Position numbers and translations under genes: made by a program. From assembly GCA_001897375.1 (NCBI GenBank), contig MKSU01000014.1:59745-123744 (forward strand): a stretch of 64,000 nt of DNA, written 5' to 3'. This DNA comes from Sphingomonas sp. 67-36. Its GTDB lineage: Bacteria > Pseudomonadota > Alphaproteobacteria > Sphingomonadales > Sphingomonadaceae. The notes beneath the pieces were generated by a model, which saw only the letters and a program-made list of their open reading frames with translations, did no database searches and was not told the origin of the DNA. Below, piece after piece: positions 1 to 8,162 of this stretch. Position 1 is the stretch's first letter. The number at the start of each line of letters is the position of its first letter.

Positions 1-102
1 CCGATCGTCATCAATCTCAACATCAACGTGACGCAGGAAGTGGTATATCGCCTCGACAGCGACGCGAAATCGCTGATCAAGCAGAATCCGGGGATTTTCT
101 GA
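1..102 (+). CDS. ynbE: YnbE-like lipoprotein, C-terminal 33 residues (partial)
   Basis: An open frame enters from the left edge and stops at 100-102. Its 33 residues include PIVINLNINV and end in KQNPGIF. I recall Escherichia coli YnbE ending in a similar hydrophobic-strand and acidic-helix pattern. YnbE is a small outer-membrane lipoprotein that works with the AsmA-like protein YdbH in an intermembrane bridge affecting outer-membrane lipid balance. The lipobox and N-terminus lie outside the window. The YdbL-like gene starts two bases after the stop, the same order as in E. coli, which supports the call. The fragment alone is too short for certainty. Confidence 0.6.
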   Translation, partial: PIVINLNINVTQEVVYRLDSDAKSLIKQNPGIF

Positions 103-104
103 CC

Positions 105-485
105 ATGACGAACAAGGCTTTGCTGATGGTTGCCGGCGCGGTGGCTCTCGCCGGCCTTTCCGCCACCGCCTTCGCGCAGCGCGACCCGGCCTATGCCGCC
201 GCGCGCGCCGAAGGGAAGGTGGGCGAGCAGCCGGACGGCTATCTCGGCATCGTCGGCGCGCCGACGCCGGAGCTGCGCGCGCTGGTCAATTCGATCAACA
301 TCCAGCGCAAGGCCGCCTATACGCAGAAGGCGCAGGCGGCCGGCGCGACGGTGGAACAGATGGCCTTCACCTCCGGCTGCAACCTGATCCTCCAATTGTC
401 GCCGGGCGAGAAATACAAGACGCCGGGCGGCATGTGGGAGACGCGTGGGGCCAGCGCGCCGCAACGCGATTCGCGCTGTATCTGA
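105..485 (+). CDS. ydbL: YdbL family (DUF1318) periplasmic protein
   Basis: A 126-residue protein. Residues 1-24 form a signal peptide ending AFA, before QRDPAYA. The mature part has the YdbL pattern: AAARAEGKVGEQPDGYLG, then a helix with ALVNSINIQRKAAY, and LSPGEKYKTPGGMW near the end. In E. coli, YdbL is the periplasmic partner of the YdbH-YnbE lipid-homeostasis bridge and is thought to modulate assembly of the pair. The start ATG lies two bases after the preceding stop, so the two are surely co-transcribed and probably translationally coupled. The C-terminal tail, roughly the last 15 residues, is polar and probably disordered. The DUF1318 call is firm; the lipid role is carried over from E. 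coli. Confidence 0.85.
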   Translation: MTNKALLMVAGAVALAGLSATAFAQRDPAYAAARAEGKVGEQPDGYLGIVGAPTPELRALVNSINIQRKAAYTQKAQAAGATVEQMAFTSGCNLILQLSPGEKYKTPGGMWETRGASAPQRDSRCI

Positions 486-551
486 TTCGAGGTGGTGGCG
501 CGAGAAGGGGCGCCCCCGAATATCCGACCGTTACCGGAGGGTGACGAAGAG

Positions 552-580
552 TTGACACCCCCGGACCCCCCGGCTAACCG
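552..580 (+). promoter_or_regulatory. Possible sigma-70-type promoter for the F0 operon
   Basis: A consensus -35 hexamer TTGACA sits at 552-557. It is followed by a 17-base C/G-rich spacer and TAACCG at 575-580 as a weak -10. The site is about 65 bases upstream of atpI and is the best promoter-like match in the ydbL-atpI gap. The -10 is poor, so this is tentative. Confidence 0.35.
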
Positions 581-645
581 GACCCGGCCTTGGCGGGCTC
601 GCCTTTCGGCCTGACAGCGCCTGTCCGTCGCACGGGAGAGCGCGA

Positions 646-960
646 ATGGCCGAAAACGAGTCCGGACCGGAAACCCTCGGCGAAGACGCGCGCCTCAAGT
701 CGCTCGATGAGCGGCTGCAGGCGGCGCGGAAGGACGAGGCGCTTCGGGCAGGCGCGGGCAAAGCGGCGGACGATGCGGGGTATCGCCTCGGCAATCGCGT
801 GCTCGCGGAGCTTGTGGGGGGAATGGCGGGCGGCGCCCTGATCGGTTGGGTGATCGATCGGTTCGCCGGCACTTCTCCCTGGGCCCTGTTGGTGATGCTC
901 GCCCTCGGGACGGTCGTCGCCTTCAGGAACATCATTCGGATTTCACAGCGCCCGAAGTGA
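646..960 (+). CDS. atpI: ATP synthase accessory protein I (AtpI)
   Basis: A 104-residue protein that opens an F0 ATP synthase gene set. The N-terminal ~45 residues are charged and probably helical (LKSLDERLQAARKDEA). Two transmembrane helices follow, about residues 51-72 and 76-96, separated by the short loop DRFAGTSPW and ending in FRNIIRI. This is the AtpI layout of alphaproteobacteria. AtpI is thought to aid assembly of the c-ring and metal uptake and is not part of the working enzyme. The start at 646 follows a GGGAGAG-type ribosome site. The gene lies 31 bases before atpB. Confidence 0.9.
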   Translation: MAENESGPETLGEDARLKSLDERLQAARKDEALRAGAGKAADDAGYRLGNRVLAELVGGMAGGALIGWVIDRFAGTSPWALLVMLALGTVVAFRNIIRISQRPK

Positions 961-991
961 CTTCGGGCGCTTTGTTCAAGGATTGAGCGAA

Positions 992-1777
992 GTGGCAGCC
1001 GGCGGCAAGATCGATCCGATGCACCAGTTCCTGGTGGAACCGCTGTTCGGAACCCAGAACTGGTCGATCGCGGGCTACAACGTGGCCTTCACCAATTCGG
1101 CCGCGTGGATGTGCGTGGCGACGATCGCGCTGATCGCCTTCATGACGATGGGCACGCGCGGCGCGCTGATCCCCGGCCGCGGGCAGGTGATGGTGGAGGG
1201 CTTCGTCCGCTTCGTCGACAACATGCTGTCGGCGAACGTCGGGCCGGAGGGGAAGCGCTACGTCCCCTATATCTTCTCGCTGTTCATGTTCATCCTGTTC
1301 GCCAACGTGCTCGGCCTGCTGCCGCTCGGGCTATTCGGCATCCATCCGTTCACCTTCACCAGCCATTTCACGATCACCGGCGTGCTGGCGATCATGAGCT
1401 TCTCGATCGTGCTGATCGTCGGCTTCTGGCGGCATGGCCTGCATTTCTTCAGCCTGTTCGTGCCGCATGGCACGCCGGTGTGGCTGCTGCCGTTGATCCC
1501 GCTGATCGAGTTCGTCTCGTTCATGGTGCGCCCGTTCAGCCTCGGCCTGCGACTGTTCGTCGCGATGACGGCGGGTCACGTGCTGCTGAAGGTGCTGGCG
1601 GGCTTCATCATCAATTCCGGCACCGCCGGGATCGCGCCCGGCCTGTTCGTCGGCGTCCCCTCTTTCGTCCTGATGGTCGGCATCTCCGCGCTCGAGCTGC
1701 TGGTGGCCGGCATCCAGGCCTATGTCTTTGCGCTGCTGACCTCGCTGTATCTCAACGACGCGGTCAACCTGCACTGA
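992..1777 (+). CDS. atpB: F0F1 ATP synthase subunit a
   Basis: Membrane subunit a forms the proton half-channels next to the c-ring. The open frame can start at TTG 983 or GTG 992. I chose GTG 992 because AAGGA at 978-982 abuts the TTG with no spacer but sits nine bases before the GTG. The product is then 261 residues beginning [13 protein letters not shown]. At least five hydrophobic helices are visible. The essential arginine lies in [14 protein letters not shown] (Arg187 from this start), in the helix that faces the c-ring carboxylate. A short gap with a good ribosome site leads to atpE. Identification is secure; only the exact start is open. Confidence 0.93.
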   Translation: MAAGGKIDPMHQFLVEPLFGTQNWSIAGYNVAFTNSAAWMCVATIALIAFMTMGTRGALIPGRGQVMVEGFVRFVDNMLSANVGPEGKRYVPYIFSLFMFILFANVLGLLPLGLFGIHPFTFTSHFTITGVLAIMSFSIVLIVGFWRHGLHFFSLFVPHGTPVWLLPLIPLIEFVSFMVRPFSLGLRLFVAMTAGHVLLKVLAGFIINSGTAGIAPGLFVGVPSFVLMVGISALELLVAGIQAYVFALLTSLYLNDAVNLH

Positions 1778-1821
1778 GTTTTCCCAAGCGTTCCAACCCT
1801 TTCAACACTGGAGTTAAAACT

Positions 1822-2049
1822 ATGGATCCCGCAGCCGCCAAGCTCATCGGTGCCGGTCTCGCCGCGATCGGCGCCGGCATGGCCGCCATCGGCGTCGGCA
1901 ATGTCTTCGGCTCGTTCCTCGAGGGCGCGCTGCGCAATCCGGGCGCGGCCGACGGCCAGCAGGGCCGCCTGTTCATCGGCTTCGCCGCCGCCGAGCTTCT
2001 CGGTCTGCTGTCGTTCGTCGTCGCGATGATCCTGATCTTCGTCGCGTAA
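1822..2049 (+). CDS. atpE: F0F1 ATP synthase subunit c
   Basis: A 75-residue proteolipid of two transmembrane helices. The first is Gly-rich ([17 protein letters not shown]). A polar loop with [11 protein letters not shown] follows, then the second helix with the proton-carrying carboxylate Glu58 in [11 protein letters not shown] ring of these subunits rotates as protons pass subunit a. The carboxylate is Glu rather than the Asp of E. coli, as usual for alphaproteobacteria. I see no sodium-binding signature, so proton coupling is expected. The gene is preceded by a GGAG ribosome site at 1810-1813 and lies between atpB and b'. Confidence 0.97.
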   Translation: MDPAAAKLIGAGLAAIGAGMAAIGVGNVFGSFLEGALRNPGAADGQQGRLFIGFAAAELLGLLSFVVAMILIFVA

Positions 2050-2118
2050 CGAAAACGGCTTTTCCTTGGGCGGCCCGGTGCGCGTGAGAGCGCTCCGGTC
2101 CGCCGAGGCAGGACGAAC

Positions 2119-2613
2119 ATGCCACAGATATCCCAGCTCGCCGCCACTTATGCGTCGCAGATCTTCTGGCTGCTGCTGACGTTCGGCATCGTCTTCTTCA
2201 TCGTGGGCCGCGGGATGCTGCCCAGGGTGCAGAAGACGATCGATTCGCGCGATCGGTCGATCGCCGACGATCTCGCCGCCGCCAGCCGCGCGCGCGACGA
2301 GGCCGACAAGGCGGAGGAAGCGTGGCGCCTGCGCGACCATGCCAACCGCGAGAAGGCGCAAGCGCTCGTCGCCGAGGCGCGCGCCCGCGCCGCCAAGGCG
2401 ACCGAGGCGACGCTCCACGCCGCCAATGAGGAGCAGGCGGTGAAGATCGCCGCCGGCGAGGCGGAGGTCCGCGCGGCCACCAACCGCGCGCTGGACGAGA
2501 TCGAGGCGGTGGCCGCCGAGGCCGCGCAGGACATCGTTGCCCGCGTTTCCGGCGCGAGCGTGACGGCGGACGAGGCGAGGGGGGCCGTGAAGGCGGCGAT
2601 GGCGAATGGCTGA
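2119..2613 (+). CDS. F0F1 ATP synthase subunit b' (peripheral stalk)
   Basis: A 164-residue stator subunit. One N-terminal transmembrane helix (about residues 13-32, IFWLLLTFGIVFFIVGRGML) is followed by a long Ala/Glu/Arg-rich coiled coil to the C-terminus. It is the first of two tandem b-type genes. In alphaproteobacteria and phototrophs the stalk is a b/b' heterodimer, and the copy beginning close to the membrane after a short N-tail (MPQISQLAATYASQ) is usually b'. It overlaps the next gene by eight bases, fitting tight co-translation of the heterodimer partners. Confidence 0.9.
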   Translation: MPQISQLAATYASQIFWLLLTFGIVFFIVGRGMLPRVQKTIDSRDRSIADDLAAASRARDEADKAEEAWRLRDHANREKAQALVAEARARAAKATEATLHAANEEQAVKIAAGEAEVRAATNRALDEIEAVAAEAAQDIVARVSGASVTADEARGAVKAAMANG

Positions 2614-3157
2614 TCTGGTTCTTCTCTCCGCCGCCGCCGAGAGCGCGGAGCACGCCGTCGATCCGGCGCTGTTCGGCGTGCTGAACAGCACCGTCTGGGT
2701 GTCGATCGCGATGGCCGCGTTCCTCGCGATCGTGATCTGGAAGGGCGGCATCCGCGCCGTCACCGGGATGCTCGATCGCCAGATCGCCGACATCCGCAAG
2801 CAGCTCGACGACGCGAAGCAGCTTCGCGCCGAGGCGGAGGCGCTGCGCGACGAATATACGCGCAAGATCGCCGATGCCGAAAAGAACGCCGCCGAAATGG
2901 CGACGCAGGCGGAGCATGAGGCCGAGGCGGTCGTCGCACAGGCCAAGCTCGACGCCGCCGAACTGGTGCAGCGCCGCGCCCGGATGGCGGAGGACAAGAT
3001 CGCAGCCGCCGAGCGCGCCGCGATCGCCGAGGTCCGCGCCAGGACCGCCGACGCGGCGGCGAAAGCGGCGGCCGCGCTGATCGCCGAGCGGCACGGCAAG
3101 GATGCGGACAAGGCGTTGGTCGATCGCACCATCGCCGGGCTGAGCCGTCCGCACTGA
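2606..3157 (+). CDS. atpF: F0F1 ATP synthase subunit b (peripheral stalk)
   Basis: A 183-residue stator subunit pairing with b'. An N-terminal stretch of about 27 residues precedes the transmembrane helix (about 28-46, NSTVWVSIAMAAFLAIVIW). The rest is a continuous charged coiled coil (DRQIADIRKQLDDAKQLRAE and so on). Subunit b clamps the F1 head through delta. Its ATG lies inside the last codons of b'. It is the last gene before a strong hairpin, so F0 is one transcription unit here and the F1 genes must be elsewhere, the usual alphaproteobacterial split. Confidence 0.93.
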   Translation: MADLVLLSAAAESAEHAVDPALFGVLNSTVWVSIAMAAFLAIVIWKGGIRAVTGMLDRQIADIRKQLDDAKQLRAEAEALRDEYTRKIADAEKNAAEMATQAEHEAEAVVAQAKLDAAELVQRRARMAEDKIAAAERAAIAEVRARTADAAAKAAAALIAERHGKDADKALVDRTIAGLSRPH

Positions 3158-3180
3158 GCGTTCGCCCGAACGACTGACGC

Positions 3181-3210
3181 AAACGGGGCGGCCTGCGGGT
3201 CGCCCCGTTT
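3181..3210 (+). terminator. Rho-independent-type terminator after the F0 operon
   Basis: AAACGGGGCG at 3181-3190 pairs perfectly with CGCCCCGTTT at 3201-3210 across a ten-base loop. The right arm ends in TTT and continues CGTTTGG. It lies 23 bases after the subunit b stop. Because the left arm starts AAA, it could also work on the other strand, but no leftward gene ends here. Confidence 0.85.
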
Positions 3211-3309
3211 CGTTTGGAGCCGGGGGACGATGGGGTGCGCTTCTGTCAGGCCGGGTGAGTATCGCCGGCCCGTTGGCGCAATCCCGATCGTCTCGCTAAA
3301 ACCGCGCCC

Positions 3310-3672
3310 ATGACCGATGCACGCGAATCGGGCCTTGCCCTTGATCCGAAATATGACGCCAACGGGCTCGTCACGGCGGTCGTCACCGATCGCGTCGGTG
3401 GCGGGGTGCTGATGGTCGCGCATATGAATGCTGAGGCGCTGGCGGCGACGCTCGCCAGCGGCGAGGCGACTTTCTGGTCGCGCAGCCGGGGGCGGTTGTG
3501 GAAGAAGGGCGAGACATCCGGCAACGTGCTGCGCGTCGTGGAAGTCCGCGTCGATTGCGATCAGGATGCCTTGTGGCTGATCGCCGATCCCGCCGGCCCG
3601 GCGTGCCACACCGGCGCGCCGAGTTGCTTCTACCGTCGCATCGCCGATGGCCGGCTGGAGCGCGTCGATTGA
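3310..3672 (+). CDS. hisI: Phosphoribosyl-AMP cyclohydrolase
   Basis: A 120-residue enzyme that opens the purine ring of phosphoribosyl-AMP in the third step of histidine synthesis. Visible family marks are [17 protein letters not shown], the magnesium-binding DCDQDAL, and the zinc cysteines in DCDQ, ACHTG and SCFYR. Length matches the free-standing HisI; there is no HisE pyrophosphohydrolase domain fused. No other histidine genes are near, so it is split from the his operon. Its TGA overlaps the TTG start of the following lipoprotein gene. Confidence 0.95.
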   Translation: MTDARESGLALDPKYDANGLVTAVVTDRVGGGVLMVAHMNAEALAATLASGEATFWSRSRGRLWKKGETSGNVLRVVEVRVDCDQDALWLIADPAGPACHTGAPSCFYRRIADGRLERVD

Positions 3673-4172
3673 GGCGAGCGGCGCTCGTTCTGTCGCTGGG
3701 CATGTTGCTGGCCGGATGCGGGCGGGCGGCGCATGAGCCGGAGGCTGATCGCAACAGCGCCGGGGCGCAGCTTGAACGCGCCGCAATCACGGCGGGCGTG
3801 GTGGCCGACCCCGCGCAACTCGATCCGGTCGGCGCCTATGGCGCGGAGAACGACCGCGCGTGCATCGTCCGTGCCGGCAAGGGTTATCGCATCGGCGCGG
3901 GCGTGGATTACGGAGACGGGCACGGCTGCCTCGCGCGCGGCACGGCGAAGGGGACGGGAAAGCTCGCCGTCACGCTGGGCGGGGGATGCCATTTCGACGC
4001 GCGCTTCGACGGGCGCCGACTGATCTTCCCGCCGGTGCTGCCGGCGGAATGCGATCGTTTCTGCACCGGCCGGGCCTCGCTCACCGCGCTTTCGGTCGAA
4101 AGGCTGAGCGGCGCGGAGTCCGAGGCAGGGGCGCTGCGCGGGAGCGACGGGAAGCCGCTATGCGGCGAATGA
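3669..4172 (+). CDS. Hypothetical lipoprotein
   Basis: A 167-residue product if started at TTG 3669, which overlaps the hisI stop (TTGA). This start gives an ideal lipoprotein signal: two arginines, a hydrophobic core, and lipobox LLAGC with Cys17. A longer frame upstream is only the shadow of hisI. The mature part is basic and Gly-rich, with several cysteines ([34 protein letters not shown]) that could form disulfides in the periplasm. I do not recognise the fold. Co-translation with hisI is probably incidental. Confidence 0.7.
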   Translation: MRRAALVLSLGMLLAGCGRAAHEPEADRNSAGAQLERAAITAGVVADPAQLDPVGAYGAENDRACIVRAGKGYRIGAGVDYGDGHGCLARGTAKGTGKLAVTLGGGCHFDARFDGRRLIFPPVLPAECDRFCTGRASLTALSVERLSGAESEAGALRGSDGKPLCGE

Positions 4173-4214
4173 TCGCAAGTTGACGTTCACGTAAGGGTGA
4201 GTTAGCTTCTCCCC

Positions 4215-4634
4215 ATGTCGAGCGTCTCCGCCTACGCCCCGATACCGTCGCTGCCCGATCGCACCAGCTTCACGATCACCGATCTCGCCGCCGAATTCGA
4301 CGTCACGCCGCGCGCGCTGCGTTTCTATGAGGACGAGGGGCTGATCGCGCCGGAGCGGCGGGGCACCGCGCGCATCTATTCGCATCGCGATCGCGCGCGG
4401 CTGGCGTGGATTTTGCGCGGCAAGCGCGTCGGCTTCAGCCTCGCGGAAATCCGCGAGATGATCGACCTCTACGATATCGACGACGGCCGCCATACCCAGC
4501 GCGCCGTCACCATCGAGCGCTGCCGCGCGCGCATCGCGACGCTGGAAGCGCAGAAGCAGGACATCGACGCCGCGATCGAGGAACTGGGCGAATTCGTCGC
4601 CCTGCTCGAAACCGGCGCAACCAGGGAAGCCTGA
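4215..4634 (+). CDS. MerR family transcriptional regulator
   Basis: A 139-residue regulator. The winged-helix MerR domain spans about residues 18-88: FTITDLAAEFDVTPRALRFY is the recognition helix-turn-helix and DEGLIAPERRG the wing, followed by SLAEIREMIDLYD. The rest is the dimerising coiled coil. No cysteine metal site is visible, so it is not a classical metal sensor. It ends two bases before an acyl-CoA dehydrogenase gene. Related MerR proteins next to acyl-CoA dehydrogenases control fatty-acid or branched-chain amino-acid breakdown (LiuR type). That it controls its neighbour is inference from adjacency. Confidence 0.88.
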   Translation: MSSVSAYAPIPSLPDRTSFTITDLAAEFDVTPRALRFYEDEGLIAPERRGTARIYSHRDRARLAWILRGKRVGFSLAEIREMIDLYDIDDGRHTQRAVTIERCRARIATLEAQKQDIDAAIEELGEFVALLETGATREA

Positions 4635-4636
4635 AC

Positions 4637-6436
4637 ATGCCGCAATATACGCCCCCCGTGCGCGATACGCGCTTCGTGCTCGATCATGTCGTCAAGCTCG
4701 GCAATTATGCGAACCTCCCGGCCTTCGCCCCCGCGACGCCGGACATGGTGGATGCGGTGCTGGAGGAAGGCGGCCGCTTCGTCGCCGAGGTGCTGTTCCC
4801 GCTCAACCAGTCGGGCGATCTGGAGGGATGCACGCGCCACCCGGACGGTTCGGTGACGACGCCGAAGGGGATCAAGGAAGCCTATGCCAGGTTCGTCGAA
4901 TCCGGCTGGGGCACGCTCTCCGCGCCGGAGGAGTTCGGCGGGCAGAACATGCCGCACGTCGTCTCGACGGCGTTTCAGGAATATATGATCTCCTCGAACA
5001 TGGCCTTCGCCATGTATCCGGGGCTGGCGCATGGTGCGATCGCGGCGCTGATGGTGAAGGGGTCACCGGAGCAGCAGCGGACCTATCTGCCCAAGATGGT
5101 TTCCGGCCAGTGGGGCGGCACGATGAACCTGACGGAGCCGCAATGCGGCACCGACCTCGGCCTCATCAAGACCAAGGCCGAGCCGCAGGCGGACGGATCG
5201 TACAGCATCACCGGCACCAAGATCTTCATCTCGGCCGGCGAGCATGACCTGACCGAGAACATCATCCATCTCGTGCTGGCCAAGACGCCGGGCGCGCCGG
5301 ACAGCTCGAAGGGCATTTCGCTGTTCGTGGTGCCGAAGTTCCTCGTCAACGCGGACGGCTCGCTCGGCGAGCGCAACGCGGTGTCGTGCGGCTCGATCGA
5401 GCACAAGATGGGCATCCACGCCAACGCCACCTGCGTGATGAACTATGACGGCGCGAAGGGCTGGCTGGTCGGCGAGGAGATGAAGGGGCTCGCCGCGATG
5501 TTCATCATGATGAACGCGGCGCGGCTCGGCGTCGGCCTGCAGGGCCTCGCGGTGGGCGAGACGGCCTATCAGAACGCGGTCGTCTATGCCGGCGACCGGC
5601 GGCAGGGGCGCGCGTTGACCGGCCCGGCCGAGCCGAACGAGAAGGCGGACCCGCTGTTCGTCCACCCCGACGTGCGCCGGATGCTGATGCACGGCAAGGC
5701 GTGGACCGAGGGGCTGCGCGCGCTCTGCCTGTGGGGCGGGCTGCTGGTCGATCTGGAACATGGCGCGGCGACGGAGGAGGAGCGCCAGTCGGCGGCCGAC
5801 CTGATCGGGCTGCTCACTCCGGTCATCAAGGGCGTCGGCACCGACAAGGGCTATGAGATCGCCACCAACGCGCAGCAGGTTTATGGCGGCCACGGCTACA
5901 TCCAGGAATGGGGGATGGAGCAGTACGTCCGCGATGCGCGGATCGCGATGATCTACGAGGGCACCAACGGCGTGCAAGCGATGGACCTCGTCGGGCGCAA
6001 GCTGGCGACGAACGGCGGCCGCGCGGTGCAGGCGTTCTTCGCGCTGGTCGCGGGCGAATGCGCCGCTGCCAAGGGCGATGCCGCGACCGCCGATCTCGCG
6101 ACCCGGCTGGAGAAGGCGCTGGGCGAGATGCAGGCGGCGACGATGTGGTTCATGGCCAACATGGCCGATCCGAACAATATCGGCGCGGGGGCGGTGCCCT
6201 ATATGCACCTCACCGGGCTGGTCGCGGTGGGGCTGATGTGGCTGCGCATGGCGAAGGCGGCGGTCGAGCTGAAGGCGGCGGGGGAGGGCGATGCCGCGTT
6301 CCTCGACGCCAAGCTCGTCACCGCGCGCTTCTTCGCCGAGCGGATGCTGCCCGAGGCCGGCTCGCTGCGGCGGCAGATCGAGGGCGGGGCGGACGCGGTG
6401 ATGGCGATCCCGCCGGAGATGTTCCGGGCGGGGTGA
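4637..6436 (+). CDS. Acyl-CoA dehydrogenase with extra C-terminal domain
   Basis: A 599-residue flavoprotein, longer than the ~380-residue short-chain enzymes. Residues ~35-440 hold the acyl-CoA dehydrogenase core: [17 protein letters not shown] lines FAD and substrate, and [20 protein letters not shown] plus [13 protein letters not shown] carry the catalytic glutamate region. The remaining ~130 residues are the helical C-terminal domain of the DmdC-like group, which includes 3-methylmercaptopropionyl-CoA dehydrogenase and several FadE-type enzymes. It oxidises an acyl-CoA to the 2-enoyl-CoA, passing electrons to ETF. The ATG at 4637 lies two bases after the MerR stop. The exact substrate cannot be read from sequence. 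Confidence 0.92.
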   Translation: MPQYTPPVRDTRFVLDHVVKLGNYANLPAFAPATPDMVDAVLEEGGRFVAEVLFPLNQSGDLEGCTRHPDGSVTTPKGIKEAYARFVESGWGTLSAPEEFGGQNMPHVVSTAFQEYMISSNMAFAMYPGLAHGAIAALMVKGSPEQQRTYLPKMVSGQWGGTMNLTEPQCGTDLGLIKTKAEPQADGSYSITGTKIFISAGEHDLTENIIHLVLAKTPGAPDSSKGISLFVVPKFLVNADGSLGERNAVSCGSIEHKMGIHANATCVMNYDGAKGWLVGEEMKGLAAMFIMMNAARLGVGLQGLAVGETAYQNAVVYAGDRRQGRALTGPAEPNEKADPLFVHPDVRRMLMHGKAWTEGLRALCLWGGLLVDLEHGAATEEERQSAADLIGLLTPVIKGVGTDKGYEIATNAQQVYGGHGYIQEWGMEQYVRDARIAMIYEGTNGVQAMDLVGRKLATNGGRAVQAFFALVAGECAAAKGDAATADLATRLEKALGEMQAATMWFMANMADPNNIGAGAVPYMHLTGLVAVGLMWLRMAKAAVELKAAGEGDAAFLDAKLVTARFFAERMLPEAGSLRRQIEGGADAVMAIPPEMFRAG

Positions 6437-6584
6437 TGCGGCTGGGCCGGGATCGCCGCGCGCTTTCCTCGTGGGTTTTCTGCGGGGGAAGCGTCGCGTC
6501 GGCTTACGCCCCACAGTCAGCCGTTGATTGTGATCAGAGAGCGCGCCCCTAGCAGACATGAAGTCGGTATGCGAAGGTTGGTCG

Positions 6585-7034
6585 ATGGACCTCATTTTGG
6601 ACGAAACACCTGCCGATCGGCTTTACCTTAGAGGACTGGCGATCCGACATGAGCGGCGCTGCGGCTTGTGGATGCCGATCATGTGGCACCTTGCGCTACG
6701 CGGCCACACAGGCGCTATGATCGAGTTGGCCGACTGGTTTTCGGACGATAACAGCGCCTCAAGCTTCGGCACTCCTGCTGGCGCATTCAGCGCAGCAGGA
6801 TTATATCGTCGCGCTTACCGAAAAGGCGATGCTCGCGCTGCGAACAATGCGGCAATGAGTTTCTTCAACCGAAATGATATGATTGGATATCGGCGGTGGC
6901 TTAGACGAGCCGCAAAGGCAGGAGACCTAGAAGCCAGGAAACAGCTAAGACATTTCGAAACTCGTCTCTGGCACGCTGCCGCTCGCAAGATTGGACGATT
7001 AAGGCCCGAGCAGAAGCGAGACGAGTTCGCATAG
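6585..7034 (+). CDS. Hypothetical protein with Sel1-like helices, atypical composition
   Basis: A 149-residue product from ATG 6585, chosen because GAAGG at 6573-6577 lies seven bases upstream; an ATG at 6558 without a ribosome site would add nine residues. Helical pairs such as GHTGAMIELADWFSDD, AAGLYRRAYRKGDARAANNAAM and WLRRAAKAGDLEARKQLRHF have the Ala/Gly spacing of Sel1 (TPR-like) repeats. No signal peptide is evident. Base composition is clearly less GC-rich than both neighbours, with TTA, AGA, CTA and GGA codons that are rare elsewhere here. This suggests acquired DNA. Function unknown; such repeats usually bind proteins. Confidence 0.65.
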   Translation: MDLILDETPADRLYLRGLAIRHERRCGLWMPIMWHLALRGHTGAMIELADWFSDDNSASSFGTPAGAFSAAGLYRRAYRKGDARAANNAAMSFFNRNDMIGYRRWLRRAAKAGDLEARKQLRHFETRLWHAAARKIGRLRPEQKRDEFA

Positions 7035-7128
7035 CAGCGCGTCTGCTTCCGTTTCCTGCGGCTCCGAAGCGGCCAGTCCGAAAACCACCCAATCTCCGCC
7101 GTTCCAGCCGCCGCCTCATCCGATACTC

Positions 7129-8052
7129 TCAGATCGCCCCCGAAAACGTATCGCACTGCGCCGGATCGCCGCTGTCCAGCCCGCGCTTCAGCCACGCCTG
7201 CCGCTGCGCCGAGGTGCCATGAGTGAAGCTGTCGGGCACGACGCGGCCCTGCGCTTCCTTTTGCAACGTGTCGTCGCCGATCGCCTGCGCGGCGGTCATG
7301 CCCTCCTGCACGTCGCCCGGATCGAGCCGGTCGCGGTTCTGCGCCGCCCAGACGCCGGCATAGCAATCCGCCTGCAATTCCAGCCGTACCGACAGGTGGT
7401 TGCCCTCCACCTCGCTCGACCGCGCCTGCTGGCGCTGCACCTGCTCCGACGTGCCGAGCAGGTTCTGGATATGGTGGCCGAACTCGTGCGCGATCACATA
7501 ATCCTGCGCGAAATCGCCGGCGGCGTGAAACCGGTCCTGCAATTCGCGGAAGAAGCTGGTGTCGAGGTAGATGCCCTGATCGGTCGGGCAATAGAACGGT
7601 CCCATCGCCGATTGCGCCGCGCCGCAGCCCGACTGGCCCATGCCGGAATAGAAGACGAGCTTCGGCTGCTGGAACCGCTCGCCCGAGCGGGAGAAGATCG
7701 CTGCCCAGGTCTTGTCCGCCGAGCTGAAGGCGTTGCAGGCGGAGCGGCTCGATGCGTCGACCGAGCAGGCCGCCGTCGCGCCGCCCGCGCCGGATGACGG
7801 GCGCTGGCCGGTCTGCACCTGCGGCGTGTTGCCGGTCCCGCCGCCGAGCATCGATCCGAGGTTGCCCAGCCCGCCGAACACCGCCAGCAGCAGGAGCACC
7901 ACGACGATGCCGCCGCAGCCGAAGCGGCTGCCGATCAGCGGCAACAGCCCCAGCAGCATTCCGCCGCCGCCGCCGCCGAATCCGCCGCCGCCGAAGCTCT
8001 GGCCGCGCTGATCCTCGACATTGATGTCCGGATCGAAATCGTCGAGCCGCAT
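7129..8052 (-). CDS. Neutral zinc metallopeptidase (YpfJ family), membrane-anchored
   Basis: A 307-residue protein starting at the ATG at 8050-8052 (MRLDDFDPDINVEDQRG). The N-terminal part is a Gly-rich linker followed by one transmembrane helix (about residues 46-62, CGGIVVVLLLLAVFGGL). The rest is the putative periplasmic peptidase domain, with the zinc motif in YVIAHEFGHHIQN and a downstream NHLSVRLELQADCYAGVW that supplies the third ligand region. The end, DSFTHGTSAQRQAWLKRGL, is typical of the family. Substrates are unknown. It is divergent from the patatin gene, with 110 bases between starts. Confidence 0.9.
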   Translation of the reverse strand: MRLDDFDPDINVEDQRGQSFGGGGFGGGGGGMLLGLLPLIGSRFGCGGIVVVLLLLAVFGGLGNLGSMLGGGTGNTPQVQTGQRPSSGAGGATAACSVDASSRSACNAFSSADKTWAAIFSRSGERFQQPKLVFYSGMGQSGCGAAQSAMGPFYCPTDQGIYLDTSFFRELQDRFHAAGDFAQDYVIAHEFGHHIQNLLGTSEQVQRQQARSSEVEGNHLSVRLELQADCYAGVWAAQNRDRLDPGDVQEGMTAAQAIGDDTLQKEAQGRVVPDSFTHGTSAQRQAWLKRGLDSGDPAQCDTFSGAI

Positions 8053-8162
8053 CGCGCTATCCCCTGTCGCCGTGCATTTACGCGCTCCTGAATGCGCGAA
8101 GCGAGCGGGCGGTTGCAAGGGGCGAACTTGATCGCGGGCCTGCACCCGTGCAGGAACGGCGC

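Noticed and set aside
983-991. TTG at 983 as the atpB start
   Set aside because: AAGGA directly abuts it, leaving no spacer; the GTG at 992 has the right distance. The difference is only three residues.
1720-3786. 688-codon open frame on the minus strand across the F0 genes and hisI
   Set aside because: It is antisense to six well-supported genes, Arg/Ala/Gly-rich with no family motif, and arises from high GC at third codon positions.
5063-6595. 510-codon minus-strand frame across the acyl-CoA dehydrogenase
   Set aside because: Antisense shadow; His/Arg-rich composition and no recognisable domain, whereas the plus-strand frame has all acyl-CoA dehydrogenase motifs.
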